Shown: positions 57,462 through 64,000 of the stretch, one piece after another
Numbering within the stretch: the first letter of the stretch is position 1
Layout of the letters: the number at the start of each line of letters is the position of its first letter
DNA from: Dehalococcoidia bacterium
GTDB lineage: Bacteria; Chloroflexota; Dehalococcoidia; Bin125
Direction: 5' to 3'
NCBI GenBank assembly: GCA_022825855.1
Contig: JAJDWB010000013.1
Span: 124,001 to 188,000 of the forward strand
DNA: 64,000 bases
Made by a program: the position numbers and the translations under genes
Notes under the pieces: model-generated
What the model was told of the DNA's origin: nothing
Database searches by the model: none
The model's input: only the letters and a program-made list of their open reading frames with translations

Positions 57462-57530
57462 AGAGAGGGGATCTGGGCTCACCTTAGCCCGCGGAGCTGG
57501 AGGAGAGGATCTGCGGGAGCAGGGATCGAC

Positions 57531-58088
57531 TCAGGCGCGTTCGAGATACTGGCCGCTGCGGGTGTCAACCTTGATCGTGTCTCCGGGACCGATGAAGAGA
57601 GGAACGTTGACGGTGAGGCCGGTCTCGAGCGTGGCCGGCTTGGTCGCGCCGGTGGCAGTGTCACCCTTGACGCCCGGATCGGACTCCGAGACGACCAGCG
57701 GAACGGCGGCGGGTAGCTCGACGGCGACGGGATTCTCGCCGACGATCAGCACTTCGACCTCCGCGTTCTCGGCAAGGTAGTGGACCGAGTCGCCGACGAC
57801 CTCCAGCGAGAGCGGTTCCTGGTCGAAAGTTTCGGTGTTCATGAAGTAGAGCAGGTCGTCCTCGCGGTAGAGGTACTGCATGGTCCGGTGCTCGGTACGG
57901 ATGCGGCGGAACTTGGTGCCGGCCTGGAACGTGCGCTCGATCGTATGACCGCCGCGAATGTCGCGCAGCCTGAGCCGGGCCTGCGCCGAGCCGCGACCAA
58001 CCTTGATGTGTTCCCAATCGACGATCTGGTACTCGTTGCCGTCGAGTTCGATCACGAATCCGCGCTTGAGGTCGCCGGTGGAGATCAT
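57531..58088 (-). CDS. efp: Elongation factor P (Arg32 type)
   Basis: Relieves ribosome stalling at polyproline. 185 residues with the KOW-like N-terminal domain and two OB domains; the C-terminal TGATKPATLETGLTVNVPLFIGPGDTIKVDTRSG is the EF-P signature. The loop tip reads KVGRGSA with Arg at residue 32 where E. coli has the modifiable lysine; this is the pattern of Thermus EF-P (KLGRGGA). AGG stands six bases before the ATG. The gene comes 38 bp after pepP/Q. Confidence 0.96.
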   Translation of the reverse strand: MISTGDLKRGFVIELDGNEYQIVDWEHIKVGRGSAQARLRLRDIRGGHTIERTFQAGTKFRRIRTEHRTMQYLYREDDLLYFMNTETFDQEPLSLEVVGDSVHYLAENAEVEVLIVGENPVAVELPAAVPLVVSESDPGVKGDTATGATKPATLETGLTVNVPLFIGPGDTIKVDTRSGQYLERA

Positions 58089-58126
58089 CTTCTGCCTGTC
58101 AGTTGTGCGCCGTTGAGTCTGCCGAG

Positions 58127-59230
58127 TTAGGAGACGAAGCGAAGCTTGGGCGTGCCGGCAAACGAGTGAAAGCCGTCTTCTTCGAGCAGGCCCATGTCTT
58201 CGATCCGCACTCCGCCCCAGTCCGGCAAGTAGATTCCCGGTTCAATCGTAATGACCATCCCGGCTTCCAGGGTGTCGGTGGAGGTGATACCGAGGTGTGG
58301 CGTCTCGTGGATCTGCAGTCCGACGCCATGTCCGAGGCCGTGACCGAAGTGTTCGCCGTAGCCGGCGTCTACGATCACCTGCCGCGCGAGCTGGTCGGCG
58401 ACCTTACCCGACATGCCCGGCTCGATCATCTGAGCAGCCGTATCGTGCGCGGCGAGCACAGTGTCGTAGATACGGGGGAATTGCACGTCAGGCGGTCCGA
58501 GGACGATGGTACGGGTCATATCGGCGCAGTAACCGCGATAGCGCGCGCCCATGTCGATCACGATGGGCTCAGCCTCGCCGATTGCTTCGTCGCGGGGACG
58601 CGCGTGGGGGCGAGCGCCCCAGGGTCCGGCGGCGACGATGGACTCAAAGGCCATGGCTTCCGCGCCATGACTGCGGGCATACTGCTCGATCTCCCAGGAC
58701 ACGCGGGTTTCGGTCCAGCCGGCTTCCATCGTTGACTCGACATGGGCGAAGGATTCGTCCGTGAGTTGGGCCGCGCGGCGCAGCAGGGCGAGTTCGGTTT
58801 CATCCTTGCACGCCCGGACCGATTCCACGATCTGGTTGGTCTGGACCAGGGCGGGGCGCTGGCCGGCGGGCAGCTTGGCGTTGATGTCTCGAAGCTGCTT
58901 GTGCGCCGCGACGGTAATGGCGCCCGACTCGAATCCCAGCCGGACCCTGCCGAGCGGTCTGGCCAGTTCTCCCCACCACTGCTCCATCTTGCCCTTCATC
59001 TGCACGACTTCGAAACTCGGGGATTCCTGCGCGGCCTGTTCGAGGTAGCGAAAGTCGGTGGCGAGGACGGGCGGACGCGAATCGTCGGCGGCAATCACAA
59101 GCCAGCCATTGGAGCCGCTGAAGCCGGATGCATAGCGGCGGTTGTAGGGGTCGGTGATCAGCAGCGCGTCAACGTCGGCCTCGGTCAGGCGTTCGCGGAT
59201 GCGCTCAACTCGGCTAGGGGTGGAGGTCAT
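58127..59230 (-). CDS. Xaa-Pro aminopeptidase / dipeptidase (M24B)
   Basis: Cytosolic metallopeptidase cleaving X-Pro bonds. 367 residues: creatinase-like N-terminal domain (residues 1-130) and pita-bread domain with metal ligands in IDMGARYRGYCADMTRT (two Asp), HFGHGLGHGVGLQIHE (His), TIEPGIY (Glu) and GGVRIEDMGLL (Glu). PepP and PepQ cannot be separated by sequence alone; the length fits both. It starts in a four-base overlap with aroQ and precedes efp, a common gene order in Gram-positive bacteria and Chloroflexota. Confidence 0.93.
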   Translation of the reverse strand: MTSTPSRVERIRERLTEADVDALLITDPYNRRYASGFSGSNGWLVIAADDSRPPVLATDFRYLEQAAQESPSFEVVQMKGKMEQWWGELARPLGRVRLGFESGAITVAAHKQLRDINAKLPAGQRPALVQTNQIVESVRACKDETELALLRRAAQLTDESFAHVESTMEAGWTETRVSWEIEQYARSHGAEAMAFESIVAAGPWGARPHARPRDEAIGEAEPIVIDMGARYRGYCADMTRTIVLGPPDVQFPRIYDTVLAAHDTAAQMIEPGMSGKVADQLARQVIVDAGYGEHFGHGLGHGVGLQIHETPHLGITSTDTLEAGMVITIEPGIYLPDWGGVRIEDMGLLEEDGFHSFAGTPKLRFVS

Positions 59231-59709
59231 GGACTTGATTCGGGATCGGGGCGCTGGGCAGGTTCGTCGCGATTGAGTCGTTCCTGCAGCATCGGCACGA
59301 GGGCATCGAGGGCGGCGAGGTAGCCGCGCCAGCCGAGTCCGGCGACGACGCCGTCCATGATCGGGGCAGTGACGAGGTTGTGTCGGAACTGCTCGCGGGC
59401 GTGGACGTTGGAGAGGTGGACTTCCATCTTGCCGCCGGGGAAGGCTTCGAGCGCGTCGCGGAGCGAATAGCCGTAGTGAGAAAGTGCGCCGGGATTGATG
59501 ATCAGGCCTTCGGCCGAGCGCTCCTGCTGGATGAAGTCGATGATCGCGCCTTCGTGATTGGACTGGTAGGGGCGAATCGTGACCCCCCACTCCTTGGCCC
59601 GCTTGGCGACGAGGTCCTCGATGTCGGCGAGCGTCTGGGTCCCATAGATCTCGGGCTGGCGCTGGCCGAGGATGTTGAGGTTGGGTCCGGAAATGAGCAG
59701 GACTTTCAT
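59227..59709 (-). CDS. aroQ: 3-dehydroquinate dehydratase, type II
   Basis: Third step of the shikimate pathway. 160 residues with ISGPNLNILGQRQPEIYG (flexible loop, catalytic Tyr22), RPYQSNHEGAIIDFIQQ, IINPGALSHYGYSLRDAL and EVHLSNVHAREQFRHN (catalytic His region), in the order of the family. The overlap ATGA with the M24 peptidase start indicates translational coupling. The recombinase gene ends 10 bases upstream. Confidence 0.96.
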   Translation of the reverse strand: MKVLLISGPNLNILGQRQPEIYGTQTLADIEDLVAKRAKEWGVTIRPYQSNHEGAIIDFIQQERSAEGLIINPGALSHYGYSLRDALEAFPGGKMEVHLSNVHAREQFRHNLVTAPIMDGVVAGLGWRGYLAALDALVPMLQERLNRDEPAQRPDPESSP

Positions 59710-59719
59710 GGCGGTGGCT

Positions 59720-60673
59720 CTACTCGTCCAGTTCCCGGCTGCGTCGTTCGCGCAGCAGGTCGGCGATGCCGTCGAGGGCGTGTTCAATGGTCTCGCGGCG
59801 AGCGGCGTCGCTGACGTGGGTGTAGATCTGCGTGGTCGACACGGAAGCGTGACCGAGCAACTCCTGGACCACCCGGACATCGGCGCCTCCATCGAGCATA
59901 TGAGTGGCGAAAGAGTGCCGCAACAGATGGGGATGCAGGTCCGGTGGGAGGCCGGCGCGTTCGGCACAGCGCTTGACCAGGAGCTGGACGGCGCGGGTCG
60001 AGAGCGGGCCGCCAAAGCGGTTGAGCCAGAGCCAGGACTCGGACCTGGCGGAGACCAGCCCAGGGCGACCGTCGCGCAGGTATCTCCTGATCCAACGGCG
60101 GGCCGCGGTTCCGATCAGCGCGACGCGCTGCTTGTCGCCCTTGCCGTTGACGATGAAGGCGTTGTGGTCTGCGTCGTAGTCGGACGTGTGCAGGCCGGTC
60201 AGCTCGGAAACGCGCAGCCCGGCGGCATAAAGGCATTCGAGGATGGCGCGGTCGCGGATGCCCGACGGGGTCGACGTGTCGGGCGCGGCGAGCAGCGCTT
60301 CAACCTGTTTCGGGCTGAGGACGGCAGGCAGGCGGGAGGCGGCCTTGGGCGTGGCGGCCAGGGTGAGCGGGTCGCGCTCAAGATCGCCGGCTCGCTTGAG
60401 GTGTCGAGTGAATGAGCGGATGGATGATGCGCGACGCCTGATCGAGGCTTCGGCGACTGCGTTGTCCTGCAGGGATGCGAGGTACTCGCGGTAATCGGCG
60501 CGCGTGAGTTCCGACAACTCGCGATCCTGGCCACGCAGCCAGTCGAGGAAGTGGGTGATGTCGGTGCGGTAGTTGCGGATCGTGTGGGAAGAGAGCCCGC
60601 GTCCATGTTCGAGCAGGGCGAGGTAGTGGTCGAGAGACGGATACTGAGTCGTCGCAGGGGCGTCGGTCGTCAC
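59720..60673 (-). CDS. Tyrosine recombinase, XerC/XerD type
   Basis: Chromosome dimer resolution recombinase. 317 residues with the SAM-like N-terminal core-binding domain (YLALLEHGRGLSSHTIRNYRTDITHFLDWL) and the catalytic domain: AGLRVSELTGL (Arg), NGKGDKQRV (Lys), HLLRHSFATHML (His-x-x-Arg), LGHASVSTTQIYTHV with Tyr284. The start is GTG 60673 without a ribosome site. Position after topA and dprA is the usual one for XerC/CodV in Gram-positive bacteria. Confidence 0.92.
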   Translation of the reverse strand: MTTDAPATTQYPSLDHYLALLEHGRGLSSHTIRNYRTDITHFLDWLRGQDRELSELTRADYREYLASLQDNAVAEASIRRRASSIRSFTRHLKRAGDLERDPLTLAATPKAASRLPAVLSPKQVEALLAAPDTSTPSGIRDRAILECLYAAGLRVSELTGLHTSDYDADHNAFIVNGKGDKQRVALIGTAARRWIRRYLRDGRPGLVSARSESWLWLNRFGGPLSTRAVQLLVKRCAERAGLPPDLHPHLLRHSFATHMLDGGADVRVVQELLGHASVSTTQIYTHVSDAARRETIEHALDGIADLLRERRSRELDE

Positions 60674-60710
60674 GGATTCACTGTAGGGCGGACGGGCGGG
60701 TGCGGGCGAC

Positions 60711-63206
60711 TCAGGAACGCCGACGCCCGCGGCTGCCGCGCGGCCGTCCTCTGCCCCGGCGTTGCGCTCTTGGTTCGGCAAGCAGGGCCAGGGCGCGGTC
60801 GAGTTCGATGGTCTCGAGATCGTCATCGTCCTTGAGATTGCGGCGTTCGTCGCCGGACTGGACGTAGGGGCCCCAGCGTCCCGGTCGGACGGCGACTTCC
60901 TCGCCGGTCTCGGGGTGAGTGCCGAGGGTCTTGGGCCAGCGAAGCCACTCGATGGCGTGTTCCAGGTTGACTTCGGAGAGCTCCATGTCCTTGGGTACCG
61001 AGGCACGCCTGGGCTTGGGTTCTCCGCGCTTGGGCCGGCCGACCGCTTCTCCGATCTGCACGAAGGGGCCGAATCGGCCGTTGAGCAGCCAGACGTCGTC
61101 CTCGTACTCGGGGTGTCGGCCCAGGCGGCGGGGCAACTGCAGGGTCGTTTCGAGGAGTTCGTCGGCGCCGGAGAGGGTGAGGTCGGCCGGGGCCAGATCG
61201 GGCGGGAGGGGAGCGGTGCGCATGTCGTCGCCAACGCCGCGGCGGAGGAAGGACTGGCCGCCGCGCACGCGGACCTGAATGTCGTCGGGTCCGATGTGGG
61301 CGTCGTCGGTATCGGGATCGAGGGTCAGGCCGTCGGCGGTGAGGTTGAGCGCCCAGAAGGGAATCGTGTCGATCTTCTCGGCGACGCGGCCCTTGAGTCC
61401 GTTGGTTGCGTCGTCGTCGCCGAAGTAGAAGGCGTGCAGGTGTTCCTCGCTGCGGGTTTCGCCGCGTGCGATCTGGTCGAGGTGCTCTTCCATCTCGGCC
61501 GTGAATTCGGCATTGACGAGGTCGGCGAAGTGCTGGGTAAGGAGGTCGGTGACGGCGAAGCCGAGGAAGCTGGGAATCAGGGTGCGTCCACTTCGATTGA
61601 CGTAGTTGCGGTCAGTAAGGGTCTTGATGATGGCGGCGTAAGTGCTGGGCCGGCCGAGGCCGTCGTCCTCGAGCTTCTTGACCAGGGTCGCCTCGGTGTA
61701 GCGGGCGGGGGGTTGCGACTCGCTCTTGCGAGGCTCGAAGCTTGCCAGCCTGGCGGCGTCGCCCTGGGAGACGTCGGGCAGAAGCTGCTGTCCGTCGCCG
61801 CGCGGTGGGAGCACTTCGTACCAGCCGGGGAAGACGACGACCTGGCCGTTGGCGACCATGACGGCGGGATTGTCGTCCGGGCGATCGGGCAAGGATGCTT
61901 GCAGCTCGATGCGCGTTCGTTCGACCTGAGCATCGGCCATCTGGCAGGCGACGGAGCGGCGCCAGATCAGGTCGTAGAGGGCGAAGTCGTCGCCGTCAAG
62001 CAAACCCCGCAGGGAGTCCGGCGTGCGTGCGATGTCGGTTGGACGGATCGCCTCGTGGGCCTCTTGAGCGTTGCGGGAGCGAGTTCGGTAGGTGCGGAAC
62101 TGGTGGTAGTCCTCGCCGTAGGTGTTCTTGATATAGCTGGAGGCTTGGGCGAGGGCCTGGTCGGAGAGGGTGACCGAGTCGGTGCGCATGTAGGTGATCA
62201 GTCCGACCCGCTCCGCGCCGAGGTCGACCCCCTGGTAGAGCCGCTGCGCCGCGGCCATGGCGCGGGCGGCTCCCATGCCGAGGCGGTTCGACGCCGCCTG
62301 CTGCATGGTGGACGTGGTGAAGGGCGGCGCCGGGCGCATCCGGGCGCGGGTCTTGGCGACGGTCGACACGGTCCAGTCGGCGGCGTTCAGGGCGGGACGG
62401 AGGCCTTCGAGCGATTGCTCGGTCTCCCAGCGCTTTTCGGTCGCGGAGAGTTGACCGGTTGCGGAGTCGAAGTCCGAGGTCTGGCTGGCAAGTTCGCGGT
62501 CGGCGAGCGAGAAGAGGCGGGCGCCGAGCTCGCTGTCGCCGACCTCGAAGGCGGCGTTGGCGCCCCAGTACTCGGCGCTGACGAACGCCATGCGCTCGCG
62601 CTCGCGGTCGACGAGGAACTTGAGCGCCACGCTCTGCACACGACCGGCGGAAGTGCCCTGTCCGAGCTTGCGCCAGAGCACAGGACTGAGCGAGTAGCCG
62701 TAGAGGCGATCGAGGATGCGGCGCGATTCCTGCGCTTCGACGAGGTGCTCGTCGATCTCGCGGGGCGACTCGAGCGCAGACTCGATGGCTGAGGCGGTGA
62801 TCTCGTGGAAGACGATCCGTTCGTAGGGCACCTTGGGCTTAAGCACTTCTACGAGATGCCAGCCGATCGATTCGCCTTCGCGATCTTCGTCCGTGGCGAG
62901 CAGCACGCGATCTGCCTGCTTCAGTTCCTTGCGCAGGCGGGTGACGTGTTTCTTCGATTCGCCGGGGACGATGTAGTAGGGCTGGAATCCGTGGTCGACA
63001 TCGACGGAGAAGTCGGCCCAGGGCTGACCCTTGATCTTGGCCGGGCGCTCGGCCGCGCGGCGGGGCAGGTCGCGAATGTGGCCGAAACAGGCAGTGACGA
63101 CATAGTCGTCGTCGAGGAAGCGGGAGATCGTCTCGGCCTTGGCGCCCGACTCGACGATGACCAGTGTCTTGCCGTCGCGGGTTGCGTTCCGATCAGCGTC
63201 GGGCAT
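60711..63206 (-). CDS. topA: DNA topoisomerase I
   Basis: Type IA topoisomerase relaxing negative supercoils. 831 residues: Toprim domain (LVIVESGAKAETISRFL, TDEDREGESIGWHL), RLYGYSLSPVLWRKL, the active site tyrosine Tyr339 in LITYMRTDSVTLS, and GYEVLP-type and EDGLGRPSTYAAIIKTL motifs. The C-terminus has topoisomerase C-terminal repeats (LNGRFGPFVQIGEAVGRPKR; RPGRWGPYVQSGDE) instead of zinc ribbons, and ends in an Arg/Gly tail. It overlaps the end of dprA by 14 bases. Confidence 0.96.
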   Translation of the reverse strand: MPDADRNATRDGKTLVIVESGAKAETISRFLDDDYVVTACFGHIRDLPRRAAERPAKIKGQPWADFSVDVDHGFQPYYIVPGESKKHVTRLRKELKQADRVLLATDEDREGESIGWHLVEVLKPKVPYERIVFHEITASAIESALESPREIDEHLVEAQESRRILDRLYGYSLSPVLWRKLGQGTSAGRVQSVALKFLVDRERERMAFVSAEYWGANAAFEVGDSELGARLFSLADRELASQTSDFDSATGQLSATEKRWETEQSLEGLRPALNAADWTVSTVAKTRARMRPAPPFTTSTMQQAASNRLGMGAARAMAAAQRLYQGVDLGAERVGLITYMRTDSVTLSDQALAQASSYIKNTYGEDYHQFRTYRTRSRNAQEAHEAIRPTDIARTPDSLRGLLDGDDFALYDLIWRRSVACQMADAQVERTRIELQASLPDRPDDNPAVMVANGQVVVFPGWYEVLPPRGDGQQLLPDVSQGDAARLASFEPRKSESQPPARYTEATLVKKLEDDGLGRPSTYAAIIKTLTDRNYVNRSGRTLIPSFLGFAVTDLLTQHFADLVNAEFTAEMEEHLDQIARGETRSEEHLHAFYFGDDDATNGLKGRVAEKIDTIPFWALNLTADGLTLDPDTDDAHIGPDDIQVRVRGGQSFLRRGVGDDMRTAPLPPDLAPADLTLSGADELLETTLQLPRRLGRHPEYEDDVWLLNGRFGPFVQIGEAVGRPKRGEPKPRRASVPKDMELSEVNLEHAIEWLRWPKTLGTHPETGEEVAVRPGRWGPYVQSGDERRNLKDDDDLETIELDRALALLAEPRAQRRGRGRPRGSRGRRRS

Positions 63207-64000
63207 AGGTCATTGGTCCTACCTGATGGATCAGTCCCTTGAGTTCCAGCGTGGCCATGGCTGCCGCGGTTTCGTGGACGGGTTGCCCGAGCAGCCTCGA
63301 GAGCTCGTCCACGTGGATCGGCTCGCTGCCGATCTGCTGCAACAGCATGGCCTCAACCGGGTCCTCGGGCAACTGCTCGGCCAACTCGGCCTGCCGTTCG
63401 ATGGGTCCGACGTTGAGTTCGTCCAGCACATCCTGGGCGCAAGAGACGAGCTTACCTAAGCCACGCTTGATGACGTTGTTCGCGCCAGTGGACTGCTCGG
63501 AGGTGATGGGTCCGGGGACCGCGAAGACCTCGCGGCCCTGGTCGAGCGCCGAGGTCACTGTATGCCAGGTGCCCGACTTTTCACCCGCCTCGGTGACCAA
63601 CGTCCCCAGGGTGACTCCGGCGATGATCCGGTTTCGGCGTGGGAAGAACCGGGCGTCAGGGCGCGTGCCGAGCGGATACTCGCTGAGCAGTGCGCCGCCG
63701 GACTCGAGGATCTGCGCGGAGAGACGCTGGTGTTCAGGCGGATACACAAGGTCAAGTCCGCAGGCCACCACGGCGACGGTTCGGGCGCCGCGCTCCAGCG
63801 CGGTCTCGTGGGCAATGCCGTCGACGCCGCGCGCGAGTCCGGAGACGATTGTCAATCCGGCGTCGGCCAGCTCGCCAGTCAGCGACCGCGTCACCTGTCG
63901 GCCGTAGGCGGTAGGCCGCCTGGTGCCGACAATGGCAATCGACCATTCGTCGCGCTCGGCCAACTCACCCTTGAGATAGAGCAGCGGCGGCGGATCGGCG
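63193..64000 (-). CDS. dprA: DNA-processing protein DprA, N-terminus beyond window edge
   Basis: Loads RecA onto single-stranded DNA during natural transformation. The Rossmann-like core is visible: IAIVGTRRPTAYGRQVT, GLTIVSGLARGVDGIAHETALE, TVAVVACGLDLVYPPEHQ, LLSEYPLGTRPDARFFPRRNRIIAGV and REVFAVPGPITSEQSTGANNVIKRG. A C-terminal winged-helix (DprA_WH-like, EAMLLQQIGSEPIHVDELSRLLG) follows. The frame is open to position 64000 with LLYLKG just upstream, so the N-terminal part lies outside the window. Order dprA-topA-xer is common in Firmicutes and Chloroflexota. Confidence 0.95.
   Translation of the reverse strand, partial: ADPPPLLYLKGELAERDEWSIAIVGTRRPTAYGRQVTRSLTGELADAGLTIVSGLARGVDGIAHETALERGARTVAVVACGLDLVYPPEHQRLSAQILESGGALLSEYPLGTRPDARFFPRRNRIIAGVTLGTLVTEAGEKSGTWHTVTSALDQGREVFAVPGPITSEQSTGANNVIKRGLGKLVSCAQDVLDELNVGPIERQAELAEQLPEDPVEAMLLQQIGSEPIHVDELSRLLGQPVHETAAAMATLELKGLIHQVGPMTYARR

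Overview
The window is a GC-rich bacterial chromosome segment densely packed with housekeeping genes. It holds about 53 protein genes, no rRNA or tRNA genes that I can see, and no transposase, phage or CRISPR locus. Gene content points to Chloroflexota, probably a Dehalococcoidia/SAR202-like lineage. The pointers are several F420/flavin-type oxidoreductases (two luciferase-like, one PPOX-type, one DUF385), a hydantoinase A/B pair, a PDZ-DUF512 protein next to ispH, and surface proteins with lamin-tail, fibronectin-III and CARDB-like domains. The taxonomy is inference from gene content only.

Layout. 1-9.5 kb: truncated PEP carboxylase; S9 peptidase and amidase (coupled); a minus-strand run DinB, LLM oxidoreductase, RNA methyltransferase, exonuclease III; then cupin plus a small membrane protein. 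9.5-16.6 kb: a central-carbon block read leftward: propionyl-CoA carboxylase beta, aconitase, malate dehydrogenase, fumarase, PPOX protein. 16.7-23 kb: LysM lipoprotein, M28 lipoprotein peptidase, small membrane protein, hyuB and hyuA. 23-33 kb: ribosomal protein L25, then rlmN, fmt, secG and yvcK, an aldo/keto reductase, a large secreted fibronectin-III protein and gatB. 33-37 kb: metallophosphoesterase, AcuI-like reductase, LLM oxidoreductase, DUF385 protein. 37-47 kb: ppsA, CARDB-like protein, dnaG, rpoD and glmS. 47-54.8 kb: one long operon: small protein, lamin-tail protein, rsuA-type pseudouridine synthase, cmk, plsC, ispH, DUF512 protein, glmS. 54.8-64 kb: purN-like gene, then dprA, topA, xer, aroQ, pepP/Q, efp, xseA, xseB.

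The genes serve the TCA cycle and anaplerosis (ppc, ppsA, mdh, fumC, acn, pccB), replication and recombination (dnaG, topA, xer, dprA, xseAB, xth), translation (efp, gatB, fmt, rplY, rlmN), and lipid, isoprenoid and wall precursors (plsC, ispH, glmS, yvcK).

The most unusual signal is intergenic. Three unrelated gaps (11491-11571, 33140-33283, 55698-55797) each carry an array of short degenerate repeats spaced 10 bp apart with an occasional 11-bp step, which is the pitch of the DNA helix. In a common orientation they share the form YYGRNCAAA, and each points toward the start of the next gene (fumC, a metallophosphoesterase, a purN-like gene). I do not recognise this as a described element; it is the best candidate here for a new system. 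A second repeat element at 34325-34472 has 11-bp terminal inverted repeats enclosing five 22-23-bp hairpin units.
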